The notes under the pieces: model-generated
What the model was told of the DNA's origin: nothing
Databases searched by the model: none
What the model saw: only the letters and a program-made list of their open reading frames with translations
In this document: piece after piece, positions 49,501 through 62,142 of the stretch
Layout of the letters: the number at the start of each line of letters is the position of its first letter
Numbering within the stretch: position 1 is the stretch's first letter
DNA from: Ziziphus jujuba
Lineage: Eukaryota; Streptophyta; Magnoliopsida; Rosales; Rhamnaceae
Assembly (NCBI RefSeq): GCF_031755915.1
Contig: NC_083386.1
Coordinates: forward strand, 9,362,001-9,426,000
DNA: 64,000 bases
Direction of reading: 5' to 3'
Made by a program: the position numbers and the translations under genes

Positions 49501-52500
49501 GGAGAAGGAACAGTCTTTTCTTTCGATGAAGGAACTTTTGAAGATTTGACTCCCGACTTTATTGCAGCTAAAACATCTCCCTTTAGTAGCGTGCCATAAT
49601 GACCCGATGCCTTCAATGACGAAATGTCCAATCCATGTTCTGCAATTAGCACCTTTGCTGAGGGACTGATCCTTGTAACAGTGGTCTTCAGTGCTTCAAC
49701 TTCACTTTTAGTGCTTTGATCGATTGGCTTTTCTTCTTTCAAACCAGAACTACTGCTAACAGCATTCTTTACAATGTCCAAATCAGCTGGATCCTCAACC
49801 TTGTCAAACAAACATCATTGAAGTTTTCATATGACTTCAAATACTACGATTTTAAAAATTGTGAAAGAACATTTCATAAAATTAGTCTATGCAAGTATTA
49901 CGAAAATTACCTATCAATTTAACCTACAACAACTAATAGCAGTCATGGTATAACAGCTTTTGCTGCACGCTTATTCTTCATAAAAGAGTAACAAAACGAT
50001 CATACTGTCCTAGAAGCATTTAAACTTACTGTTATTGCAATGGGTTGTCCAACTGCCACATCCTTTGAACCTTCTGGTGCTAGTATCTTTGCCAAGTACC
50101 TAAAATGAACATTCCAAGAAAGCCATCATCAGCTAAAGAATGTGTCATCCATGCCAATTCATACAGTTTTGTATACAAAAATGGCCAAACGAAATGAAAT
50201 AACCTAAAATTAATAATAAATTATAAGAAGTCTAATGCTGGACTTGGATCCCCTAATTTGAAAGCACCAGAAGCCAAACAAGCCAAAGAAAGATTGAAAG
50301 CTACTATGTAAAATATGAGAGTAAGAAAAAATTCCTACAAGGATTCCCCATATCCAAGTCTTCTTTCTTTACCAAAGTATTTTGCAAATGCTACTTAGGT
50401 AACTTGATACTTCTTAAAAAGCATGCTTATCAAGAGCCATTTTACCATGGCAAACATAAATGCCACAGTCCTCTCATTGTTAGAAATCAAGACAACAATA
50501 AATACACCAGAAAAATTCAGAAACCCTTAGTTTATGTTCTGTACAAAAATTAACTAGGATTAAGGGAAGAATATTTACCCTTCTTCAAGGCATTCAAACT
50601 CAAGGGTGGCTTTATCTGTCTCTATCTCACATATCACATCACCGACTTCAATCTGTTTGATTACGTAAATGAGCAACAAAGCAAAGCATGCTGATGCAGT
50701 TAACACTCAAAACAGTTCATCTATCAAATCCTTAAAATTTACATAACTAACCTTATCTCCTTCATTCTTTCTCCACTTATAAATATTTCCCTGGTTCTGC
50801 ACATAAAACTCGAGCAAATCAGTCTAAAGCTTTTACAAGAGGAAAGAAAGTTCAGCATGAGAACCAAAGGTTTGGTTCTTACCATTGTTGGAGATAAAGC
50901 TGGCATCTCAAGAACAACATGAGGGGGAAGCTCTGAAGTATTTATCTTAGAGGAACTTGTTTCTTGTACCTTGTCCTCATTTTTTACCTCCTTTTTAATC
51001 TCAGATCCTCCTGCTACAGTAGCAGGAACGTTTTGGATCTCATCTTCATCTTCAACCTTGTAAATGCACATAACTTAGTTTAAAAAATTAACTGTCCGAG
51101 TGGTAACTAAATGACTTTATAAGCTATAAAAATTAAAATAGCTTCGGAATTACATGAGATAAGAAGTTGGTACCAAAAGATAACAGATAAGAAGAACTGT
51201 AATTTACCGAGGAGAATGCATAGCAGAAGAAAACACTTAACATGCAGAGGTTATAAAAGAACCCGCGCATTCCTAGAACGATATGTTAATTAATTAAATT
51301 AACATATATGGAGATGGCCCATCATACTCCACAGAAACAGTAACAAGACATCCAATGTTAAAAGGATATTCACACTTACCGTTATTGCAATAGGTTGTCC
51401 AACAGGCACATCTTTTGAACCTTCAGGTACCAGTATTTTAGCCAAAAACCTGCAGCGTTATCCGAATTACCATTGCAAAAAGCATTCCAGGAAGGATCCG
51501 AAATTGAAAAGTTTAAGTAGTTCTTTATGCTATGATTTGAAAACTACAACAAAATCATGGAAGAGAAAAGAGGTTGCCAAATTAAGCATTTACACAATTA
51601 ATATCATTAAAGGAAAACAAAATAAAAGTGTTGTCTAAATGAAAAAATCTTTCACCTTCATGACAATAAAAACAGATCTGAAATGACTAATAGTTCGAAA
51701 CAGTGTATTGATTAATAGTTACTGTGTACCATGTGTGGTATACTGTCAAAGTAAAAATAATTAATAACTAAAATTACCCTTCTTCAAGACTTTCAAACTC
51801 AAGAGTGGCTTTGTCAGTTTCAATTTCACATAGTACATCGCCCACTGCTATCTGTCAATCAAGTTCACAAAAGAAAACAAAAATTATCGACAATATAACT
51901 TATTAATCTCTGCATTATATGGAGAAGTGTTTCTCCAATTACATTTGATTATCTAAAAATAAACATAACTTACAAGCCTCACGTTGAGTAAACTTATTTG
52001 GTAAAACTGACCTTATCTCCTTCTTTCTTCCTCCACTTTGCAATGTTGCCTTGACTCTACATAAACAGCAACAATTATAGAACCAAACCAGTTAGAACCA
52101 GAAAAGAAAAAACATCCAGGTGTTCAAAACTATTTTTTAAACCCACATTCTTACCATTGTAGGAGATAAAGCTGGCATCCCAAGGACTGTATGCGAAGTA
52201 TCTACATGGCAAACAACTTAGTGATGATATAATAATCATAATACTAAGAATGTAAATACATCCTCTAACAACCAAATTGACAATGATATAATATTATCAT
52301 AACCAGGGGTTTGATTACAAATATATGAACAACTAAGTTGGAGAAAGAAAAATAAAGGTGGATCATTGGAGCTTCACCAACTATCATACAGTAAAACTTA
52401 CAAGTCAGAGAAAAAAAGATGAAGAAACCGAAGTAGAGGGATAAACAGCCTTTGCCAATTTTTGGTTTTCTTTTTTTCAGATGAACTTGATCAAGAAAGT

Positions 52501-55500
52501 TTTTTGTAGCTCACAAACAAACTCCATAGTTTCTGATTAAGAAATTAGTGAGCCAAAAACTGAGAAAGTCAATCAAACACATCAATGATGCATGAACCTA
52601 GAAATACGAAAATGTGAAACTGCATTTGTTTTAAAATTTAAAAGCTTTTTTTATATTTCTAAATAACTATGAAACAGCTTGTGAACCAAATGCATGTCAT
52701 ATCTTTAAAAATAATTTTTGATACAAGACAAAAACTGTTTCAGTAAACTTAGATATAACCTTGTAACACAGATCATAGCAGCATAAACTGGATGTGTACA
52801 TCCTTGATCTCAACCAAAATCTAAGTAGAGAATAATTAATGACTAAGAAACAAAGTAAGCCACACACCTTAGTATCCAATTTTACTTTCAGATAAGTGAG
52901 ACTTATTTATCTCCATATAAAACATACCTTCAGTTGAGAAGTATTTGACTCCACTGCATGGCTGAAAATTATAACAGGGTCAGAGAACAGCCTAGCAAAT
53001 AAAAGAGACTAATTAATATGATTTTAAATACTAACCTTGAATTTCAGAAGTTTATTATGAACTCCACTGACCATTGACAAGGATGTGGGCCTGATCAATA
53101 TCATTGTCAGTGAAACTTCAAAGAAGATCAGAGACAGAGACAGAGAGAGAGAGAGAGAGAAGCAAGCTATATAAATCTAGCCAAATCCAAAAAGTCAACC
53201 TGACTGTACATTGTTTTAGTTTGGGTGTAGTATTTTCCTTCTTTTCTTCTATTTATTTCTATCTTTTTTAAAAAGAAACAATAACTTTTATTGTGATATA
53301 TACTAAGAGAAAAAAGATGATAAATAAATCAAAAGTACGATAATGGAAATAAATTCCCAAAAATTCTTCTAGTTCAAATTTATCGTAAGTTTATGCATGC
53401 AAAGGTAGAAATAGACAAGTTTATGTATGTACAAATACATAGAAATAGACAATATCAAATTAAGATGAAAGTGGAATTAATAAGCATAGATTGAACTTTG
53501 TTTGATATTATATTCACCACCTCGAGCTATTGTAACTTATAAAAAAAGAACTTCTACAATTCTTAAATGCGAATATTTAATGCTAAGGTTAAGTTGGTTC
53601 CAATAATAATGACTTTGAAGTTGCAATTGGTTCAAATTTTAATTATAAATTAACTCTTACTGTAACAAAAAATATTTGTGAAATGTAAGCTAACATTTTA
53701 TAAAAAGTTTTATAAAAGTCATCTATGATTGTGAATGTTTGGCTGATAAAAACAGATAAAGCAATTAAAAATAAATTAGCAAAAACAGACAAATGGAAAG
53801 TAGGTCACTGCATACCTTAAGAGAGTGTCCTGTCCACCCAGACCACCCATAATAAGATTTTGTGCACAGGAAGTGCTGCATCAACAAGTCCAAAATATAC
53901 AAAGTTAGCTCATCCAAGTAGCTCTAAGCATAAGGTATTTAACTCAACATATGTTAATGCAACATTGCCAAGTTATCAGCAATAGTCACAAGAAAAATGC
54001 AATCTCAAACATGATTAGGTTTATGTAGATTGCTCAGCTCTATCATGAAATGGTAGTTCAAATACATGAGCAGAATTTGATATAGGCATATGGAAACATT
54101 GACGTGATTCTCCTCATAGAAAGCCATCCAGCCAAGAGTAATGCATTCAATAAAAAGTAAAGTAGAAGACCCCTTCTTCTTCGGGTAGCAGCTAGATCTT
54201 AGCCATCTAATGCAAGGTTGCGTTTGATTTTGGAGGTGCACCACTTCATGTGAAAATGCTATAGTTTAAGACCATATTCAAATCTCCCTCCAGGGACCTC
54301 ATTTTAAAGGGATCTACATTAGTAATGGCTTTCAATGCCAATAACCTATAGAGGCTGTAATATGTCAAAAACATGCTAGTAGCTAGATCTTAGCTATCTA
54401 ATGCAAGGTTGGATTTGATTTTGGAGGTGCACCACTTCATGTGAAAATGCTATAGTTTAAGACCATGTCTAAATCTCCCTCCCGGGACCACATTTTAAAG
54501 GGACCTACATTACTAATCACTTTCAAAGCCAATAACCTATAGATGCTGTAATCTGTCAAAAACAAGTGTTGATCCAAGAGCATTTTCTGCAGATTCAAAG
54601 CTCCATTTAGGTTTGATCCCCCTGGTAAAGCTTGACTCTCTACTTTTATAGTGTGCACCGTGCAGAACGTCTAGCATGTTTTTGGCACTTTCTAACACAA
54701 AAAGACATTCTCCTTATATCCAATTAAGGTTGGTGACAAGTTGCTCGTGGGAAAGAACCTGGTGTTCCAAGGAGGTTCATAGAATCATCAGGGATACTTT
54801 GTCTAAGTTTATTGTATTGAAGTCCAAAGCATGCATACATATCAGTTCAAATAGTTTATGATGTATTTGTCCTGATAATTTGGCTTAGCATGAGCACTGG
54901 TAAATCCTTGCATGGCAAGGATCTGTTTTCAGGATCCTGCATTTCAATCTCATGAAAATCCAAGAATGATGGGTAGCAATATTAAAGCGATGAATAGCAT
55001 TTATCATCACTGCTCCCAGTATGATACAATCCAAGAAAATTTTTGAACATGTCAATACAGTAACATTTGAAAATCAACCACCAGTGGACCAAAGTGTAAT
55101 ACTAAAGTCCACCATCTCCATTGACTTCCAAATTTCCTTGGAAATTTCAGCATAAATTATAGCAATACTTACGAATCAAAAGTGGAAGGTTTTGATGTAA
55201 AGTACGTATAATAAACTGGTTTCTAAAACAAACAAAATTTGGAATGTATTCAGACTTAAAATCCAACAACAAACATAATTAAAATCAATCTTAGAAAACA
55301 GCACTCAGAAGGGATAGGGATCATTGATAAGTTGTTGCAAAGATTTGCCACCTCACTCTTAGATCCCCAAAAATAGAGGAGTTTGGATATAATGGTTTCT
55401 ATTGAAGCCCTTATGGGGCTTTGACACCACTTTAAAAATGGAATTTTAAAATTCATTCTTCTGGTTTATGTGCGGCTTAAAAGAATATTAACAGAAAAAA

Positions 55501-56810
55501 ATTGAATAGAAGGATGCCAGTGATAACTTTGACAGGTCATAGTCCTTTCATGCACAATTATTGGCTTCTTAAATAGTTGGAGAGGTGTGAGAGAGGGAGA
55601 CAACTCTGGAATAAAATGGGAACTATACAATGATCTGTGTGGTATATTTATAATGAGTAAAGTAGTCTTCCGAAGTTAGAATCCCTCGATTCTTTATGCT
55701 CATGGTTTCAAAACTACTATGGGGTCTATCATTGTTATACAAATTATCTTTTTCTAATTCTAATTTCGCTTTTGATCTTAGGTACCCAAATACCTTAGAA
55801 ACAGGGCATTTCCATATGTTTCTTGAACTTAATATAAAAAAATTGCACAGAATATGCACAATTGGTAGAATATCATCTGAGCTCAATGTTAATAGAAAAC
55901 CAAAAGTGCAGACCGGGTATATACTAAATAAACATAACTTTGCAAAATAACATAAAGTCGAACATAATTTTCGATTCCAGAAAGTGAATGGCTGGGAAGC
56001 CAAATGTCAATTTTTCTCCAGAGCTACTAAGTGCATTGGCTGTCCAACACTAGTGGCAGTGTGAACTAAGGCCTGTAAACAACTAGAATACCACTAAGGT
56101 TGAGAGCGGTTACAACTTCTTTAGAACAACTTCTTTAGAATTGGCTATGTTTGTTTGAAAATAAAATGATTTCCACAAAAATAAACAGATAAAGTAATTT
56201 AATAACTGAAGCCATGCATTTTTTTTTTTTTTTTTTTTTTTTTTGGGCTTGCAAAAGGAAAATGATTTAAATTGGTTGAGACTGGTAATGCACACTTGGA
56301 ACACCAAGTAAATGGCATTGCCTAACTAGGAAAATCTTTAGAAAACTGAAAAAAATGTACAGTGATATTCAATCAACAAAAATCCTATCCCTTACCACAA
56401 ACTTAAGAATCTAATTACTTCACCAGAATCAATCTAAAGAATATCAAATCAATAAATGAATAAATACAATGCCGCTCCAAGACATTTCCGCTCAAACGTA
56501 ACATCCCCAAATTCAAAATCCACATCAAATTCCAATACAAATTCAATCAAAATGCAACAAATTTTAGTTAATCTACAAACTCAAATCAGAATAAACAACA
56601 TGATCAGTAACAATGCATAGAACTCGAAGAAACAAGCAAATTTTATCGAAAAGCAGCAGCAGCAGCAGCGTTGGATGATCTTGATACGAAGAGAGAAAGA
56701 GAAAGAGAGTACCGAGAAAAGGATCTGGAAGGAGATGAAGAGGGTAGACGAGCTCTGAAGATACAACGAACCCGAGAGATCACTGGCCGTCGAAGCCGTG
56801 AAAGCGCCAT
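46501..56810 (-). CDS. LTA3: Pyruvate dehydrogenase E2 (dihydrolipoyl acetyltransferase), mitochondrial
   Basis: Core acetyltransferase of the mitochondrial pyruvate dehydrogenase complex. Twenty-three exons: 56810-56713, 53875-53816, 53090-53036, 52961-52928, 52201-52155, 52056-52012, 51851-51778, 51449-51380, 51056-50883, 50796-50752, 50652-50579, 50099-50030, 49799-49422, 48928-48868, 48787-48743, 48653-48570, 48129-48053, 47984-47922, 47529-47459, 47358-47298, 46924-46864, 46770-46690, 46559-46501; 628 residues, all phases join. An Arg/Ser-rich presequence opens [20 protein letters not shown]. There are two lipoyl domains (about 84-161 and 206-282), each with ETDKA; the modified lysines are Lys127 and Lys248. 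A peripheral-subunit-binding domain (about 325-363) and the catalytic domain (about 400-628) follow, with SADHRVFDG carrying His601 and Asp605. Two lipoyl domains and a length near 637 fit Arabidopsis At3g52200 (LTA3/mtE2-1) from memory. Intron 1 is 2.8 kb. Confidence 0.97.
54185..54566. repeat. 191-bp imperfect tandem duplication in E2 intron 1
   Basis: The block starting near agctagatcttag at 54190 recurs 191 bases later at 54381. Shared features are gattttggaggtgcaccac, atgctatagtttaagacca and gccaataacctatag, with scattered substitutions. Both copies end tgtcaaaaaca-g. It is non-coding and probably from a degraded dispersed element. Confidence 0.9.
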
Positions 56811-59269
56811 GGCTGAGAAAATGAAAGCTTTTTTTTTTTTTTCCCTGTTTCAGTCTGCTATATATCTTGCTCGGGCCAGAGCAGAGAGAGAGAGAGAGAG
56901 TCAGAGTTTTTTGGCTGCGAACTCTTCGACTGTTTTTCACGACTTGCACCCCACACTCAGCCACCCCGCACCCACCAAACTCCTCTTTTTTTTTTCTTTT
57001 TTTTTTTTAAGCCACCAACCAACCCTTCCTTTCCTGACGACCTCCCCTGTATTTTTAATTAATTACGGAACTTACCATCAATTTATACAAAATTATACTA
57101 AATTGCACACCTTTCATCCAAAATATATGTGTATTTTTCAGAAAAAAAAAATAAAAATAAAAATAAAAAAAAAAGAAGTATTGGCACCGTTAGTCTCCAT
57201 CTCATTTCCCATCTAAAATTCCATTAATTTCGTCAAGTTCATCTTTTTTTTATTTTAACATTTGCCGTATCAAAACGTTTTTCGTATCAAAACGTTTTTC
57301 AAATCAGATTTAAACCTAATTACACGAATAGTTGATATTTATGTCATTTCTAAAAGATTCAAATAAAAAATAAATAAAAATTTAAATAGATAAGAATTTT
57401 AGTCAAGTTTTCATTACTAATTTGGCCGTAAAAATATTTGCAAAAATCATCACATTTTTCAGAAGCATGGTAGAGGGGAAAGATCCTAAACGGATGCACT
57501 ATCTTTTATGCCAAGGCAGCTTGCATAGCCGCCAATATGAAATAGAAAATGATAAGACAAAAGAAAAAGTGGCATATTGGAAATGAACCAGTGAAGCTCT
57601 CACATGGGATTGTGATATGTGTAGGACTTAATTTTGTGGATCTTAGATTGAAACTTTTTTTCTTTTCTAATGTAGAGGTGGAGGAGGGAAGGAGTGGATC
57701 ATCTCCTTGATGTGTAGCCTTTCTATTATTCTAACATTTCAATTAGGTTGAATTTCACTGGTATTAATTTTCAATTGGATTATTTTCTTTTGAGGTTAAT
57801 TACACTTTAATGTTCTCAACTATTACATTTTCTTTTTTTATACTTGGCCCCTCAAATCAAGAAAAAGGTCAAATTGTCCCATAAATTATTATTTTCTTGT
57901 CTTATTAGTTCAATCATACAATTTTGTATAATGAATTTGTTAAAATGTAGACATATACACCGGCCAAAAATGAAATAAAACATTATAAAAAATAAAATAA
58001 AAAAAGGTTCCTTATACATTTTCTCACATACATGTGTAGTATTCCTTGTACAATGGCATTAGCTTGACTTTTTAAAAAGTATATTTTTTTTCAAAAATAT
58101 TTTAGTAGCTGTTCAATTTTATTTTTTTTTCCTTCTACAATTGTCTATGAAAAAAATATATATAATTTCATAGACTTTTTAAATTAATAATTATTTTTAG
58201 ATTAAATTTTTCCTTTTAATTATTTAAAATCTGTATAGAGTTATTGCATCTGTGCGTGCTAAACTCGCATAAATATTTAAGTTTTTTTTTCCCCCCCATC
58301 TGCTTCTTTCCTTGCATTTTCCTAGAAACCAAACGGCCGTACAGTTCCAATTTTGAACAAGTCTTAATAAGGAAAATCTCTTCTAACTGTCAATTAAAGC
58401 CCCCGTATTTTCTACTCGTTTTGTGAGCTTTATACGCTTGCATACAAACGAGGTCCTGTATTACCAAAAAACAAAATACAAAAGAGGTTTAGTGGAAAAA
58501 TTTAATAACATTCTAACGATGATGTTAGAGGTACCAAATTTATTTATTAAATAATATGATAAAATTTAATTGATTTATTTTTAAATTTATTTATCTATTT
58601 AAATATTATTTTTTATATTTTAATTATATAAATATATTAATAAATAATATTTTAATATATTTTATCTGATAAATAAAATTTGATAACAATTTTAAGACCT
58701 ATATTATTACTGATAATATTGCCCTCTTTATCAATTTTCTCTTATTGATTGTCGTAAGTTGTGGTTTAAAAAAAAATAAAAATAAAAAGTAAAAAGAGAT
58801 TGTTGTAAGTTGTAAAAAAAAAATAAAAAATAAAAAAAATTCTTTTTTAATTTATAAAATCTAAAATGTGGGTTGTTTTGTTTTATAAGGTGTTTGGGTA
58901 ATGGTTAAAATTTTTTTAAAAATTTTTTTTTATCCTCTTTGGATAATATTTAAAAAAAATTTATAAATTCTAATCGAAAATAAATTTTACAATGTAAAAA
59001 AATAATATAAAAAGTAAATTTTTAAAAAATATTTCATTTTAAAATTTTTTAAAAAATTAATTTTACATAGCTTTTTAAAATATAATTTTATTTTTTAATT
59101 TTAATATATAAATTTATTTAATTAATTATAAATTTTATTTTCTTCTATAATATATCAAATACTATAAAAAAAAATTCTAAAAATATTTATTCTTTTAAAA
59201 TAAATTTCAAAAAATTAATTATTGAAAATCCATTTCTTCCTGTACTTTTTTTTTTACCAAACGAACCGA
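56811..59269. other. E2 promoter and AT-rich spacer
   Basis: The E2 5' leader carries a CT-rich tract (plus-strand GA at 56882-56900) and TATATA at about 56860. From about 57000 the DNA is AT-rich with homopolymers. A more complex patch at 57460-57640 includes a 39-codon frame. The segment 57780-57960 resembles common plant repeat filler, but its ends are unclear. Confidence 0.55.
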
Positions 59270-59750
59270 GATATATTAATCAAAGTGAGGTATTGTTTCA
59301 TCACAAAGCTGAATTGACTAGCATCCTTCACTGTCACTTAGCACTATTCACATCAAACTGACTGTCCACGAGAAATATATATGTGTGTAAATATATATAT
59401 ATATATATATAATAAAACTTGATTCGACGAAATGGCTTAGCGTCTGTGGCCCAGCGCCACTATTTTGACTACAGTTACAGGGGGCATAGGGGACAACCAA
59501 AAAACAAAAAAAAAAAAAAACACAACTTGATCCATAAAGATTAATTAAAGTGGGATTTTTTTTCTCACAGAGTTGAATTTACTTGGCACACCTTTCCCAT
59601 CAAACTGACCGTCCATGAGAAATATATGGTAAAATTTGATCCATAAAGATTAATTCAATTGGGTTTTTTTATCACAAAGTTCAATCAACATAGCACCTTT
59701 CCACATCAAACAGACTGTCCGTGAGAAATAATTTGATCCATATAGAACGC
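59270..59750. repeat. Three-copy local repeat, ~105 bp per unit
   Basis: Units beginning near ttaatcaaagtgagg (59277), ttaattaaagtggga (59540) and ttaattcaattgggt (59650) share, in order, tcacaaag-tgaat, tagca and catcaaactgactgtcc-gagaaata. The phrase gatccataaagattaatt precedes the second and third units (59529, 59639) and a related gatccatata follows the third (59735). Units 2 and 3 are tandem; unit 1 is set off by a segment with a (TA)n tract. Confidence 0.85.
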
Positions 59751-59800
59751 CAAGGTTATTGCCACGGGGAAGAAACGCTCCTTCCACGGCCATTAAATGA

Positions 59801-59836
<36 letters not shown>

Positions 59837-60588
59837 TCTTTGAGAGATATGTTATCATATCTAAATAAAATGGGTCTAATTCCTTATCTGAGAATTAGGG
59901 TATTAATAAGTATAGTTTATTTTTCAATAAAAGTTATTTCAATTTAAATTTTAAATTTTTGATCAGATAAAATATTTAGAATTGTAATTTTTTACCAACT
60001 CAACCAACACCCACTTGGTTAATTTTATCATTTTTAAAGCAATTAGAAAACGTTTATTTTTATTTTCATATTTGGCCCTTTGCTTTTGAACTTACTTTTT
60101 CCCCCAGCCATCTTAACCCTCTTGCGATTCTCAATGGCCTCTTCACTGTTCATGATGCAGCTTTTCCTCTTCAAGTAAGTTTTCTTCTTCTATACTCTTG
60201 TAGTGTCCCTTGGCCATGCTGTAAACCTCGGAATATAATCTATTTGTGCTTTCTAAAATCATTTAAGATATTTTTTTTTTTTGCTTTACATCAATATATT
60301 TTTTTAGCTTTACATCAATACTAAATTTTTTTAAAAATTTTTGGGTGAGTATATCAAATACTAAAAAGGAAAACAAATTGAAGATTAGATAATATTGCTT
60401 TCTTATTATGAAGTTTAGGTTTATTTTTATGTTTAAATCCATTCATTTGGTATAATTTGTACTACTCTCGATCATTATTTAATTAAGTAATGAAAAGGCT
60501 AAAAAAAGAAGATCAGGTTATTATTTATCTTTGTTTTCTAAAAAATAATTGTAATTTTATCACTTAAATTAGTGATTAGTAGGGGTTC

Positions 60589-60625
<37 letters not shown>

Positions 60626-61794
60626 GAGAATTACTCTTAATTGATAATTTGTTTTGAAAATGGACTAAACAAAATGTAAATATAGAATAAGCAATGTTAT
60701 AGTTAGAATAATATTAGGGATATCAAATAAATTTATCACGATATGTATCAAATTATATTAAAATTTTATTGTTTTACACTTATCATTTTGTAGATATACT
60801 TATTTATAACTAGATTATATAAATATGTTAGACAATAAACTAGTGATACATGTTATTTGTTATATATATATTTGAGATTTCTAATATTACTCATTTTTAT
60901 TCATACTATTTTACAAGTGAAAAAGAAAAATAATTTTGTTACGTTTATTTTGTCCTTATGATATTTATTTTATGTTGGAAAAACCTTTTTATTTTTTTAA
61001 ATTTAATATTGTGTTAAATTGATTTTTATCACTTCCCATGGTATCATCCCTTAATATTTTTGTTTCTTTTTATCCATTAATACTTACTAAAATGGAGAAT
61101 ATATTAATAAGTGAATTTTATTAAGACAAAAATGATGTTATTTTAAAAATAAAAATAAAAATGAAATTTTATTAAAAAAAAGATGTTATTTAAAAAAAAA
61201 TAAAAATGATTTTTTTGGCAAAAACGAAAGGTAACCATTCAGTCGTGACCTATTCAATAATTTATTTTATCGTATATTTAATGAAATGGTGGGTAGGATC
61301 GGGGGAAAAGAATTGAGACAAAAGGCAATATGGGAAATCAAAATATAATGTTTCTTAATTGCTTGAAAAGGGTAAAATTGATAGTTGATAATTGATAATT
61401 GATAAAAAGTAGCATTAAATTCCCGTGGAATGAGTGTTTATTCTGGTGGCAATAACCTAAGCCCCTGCCTAAAAACAAACAATGATTCTATATATATATA
61501 TGCAGCATAATTTTCCAAGTCCTGCTTTCTTACCAAAACCGACGAGTACGCAAAAATAAGCCTATGCCCATTGAACTATTACCCCAAAAAAACCAAAAAG
61601 TATATGCCCATTGAACAAGGCAAAATAAAAATAAAAAATAAAAAATAAAAAAATCAAATTAAAGCCTCTAAAAACCTACCAAATCCATATATATATATAT
61701 ATATATACAGAGAGGGAGGGAGAGAGAGAGATAGAGAGAGAAAACAACCTCAAAACACCAACAAAATACAATACTACTTCACTTGAGCACAAAA
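59751..61794. other. AT-rich spacer with (TA)n runs and the orphan-gene promoter
   Basis: (TA)n tracts occur at about 59800-59825, 60592-60622 and 61687-61707. A GC-richer patch at 60090-60240 holds a potential short first exon (ATG at about 60134 followed by CAAG|GTAAGT-like sequence), with no convincing partner exon. The last ~80 bases are a (GA)n and AC-rich leader of the small secreted-protein gene. Confidence 0.5.
61687..61707 (+). promoter_or_regulatory. (TA)n run, candidate TATA region of the secreted-peptide gene
   Basis: A 21-base TA run lies 88-108 bases before the ATG at 61795. It is followed by a GA-rich and then A/C-rich leader lacking other ATGs, a layout like a plant core promoter and 5' UTR. 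This is positional inference only. Confidence 0.35.
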
Positions 61795-62142
61795 ATGAGA
61801 GCAAAGGTTTTTCCACTACTTTTGGAAGCTTGTTTTCTTTTCTTTTTTATGCTGTCACAAATAACAGAGTCCAAACCCATGCAGTTTGAGGCAACCCAGA
61901 AGCCTTGGAGTTTAAAGTTCGAAGCTATCCAAAAGGATCAAGATGCTAAAGATTGTCTGCTTCAGTGTGATTTCCATGGTGATGAATATTTCAATTCCTA
62001 TAAATATGGTGGTAGAGGAGGCAACGAGACCAAAGGTGAAGGCTATGGAATTCTTGATCCTCTATATAGATTTGTTATGAAATTATTGGGGATTTGTTGG
62101 CAATGTAAATGGCTTATTTTTAATTTGATTTTTATATTGTAG
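61795..62142 (+). CDS. Small secreted protein, unrecognised
   Basis: A single-exon frame of 115 residues from the ATG at 61795 to TAG. Residues 1-26 look like a signal peptide (MRAKVFPLLLEACFLFFFML then SQITES). The predicted mature part has an imperfect internal repeat, QFEATQK and KFEAIQK (about 30-47), a Cys pair CLLQC, a Gly/Tyr-rich YKYGGRGGNETKGEGYG with an N-glycosylation sequon (NET), and a C-terminal CWQCK followed by a hydrophobic end. The four predicted mature cysteines could form two disulfides. I know no family with this pattern. The C-terminal hydrophobic IFNLIFIL may instead be intron read-through after a GTAAAT at about 62104. It has a leader and TATA-like run upstream; expression is not shown. 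Confidence 0.5.
   Translation: MRAKVFPLLLEACFLFFFMLSQITESKPMQFEATQKPWSLKFEAIQKDQDAKDCLLQCDFHGDEYFNSYKYGGRGGNETKGEGYGILDPLYRFVMKLLGICWQCKWLIFNLIFIL

Noticed and set aside
55623..56003. 126-codon minus-strand frame in E2 intron 1
   Set aside because: No domain, no splice fit to E2 phases, and AT-rich composition; treated as intronic noise.
56671..57216. Plus-strand open frame of 181 codons over the E2 first exon
   Set aside because: It is composed of GA-repeat (Arg-Glu) and poly-A/T translations, and overlaps the E2 presequence exon in antisense.
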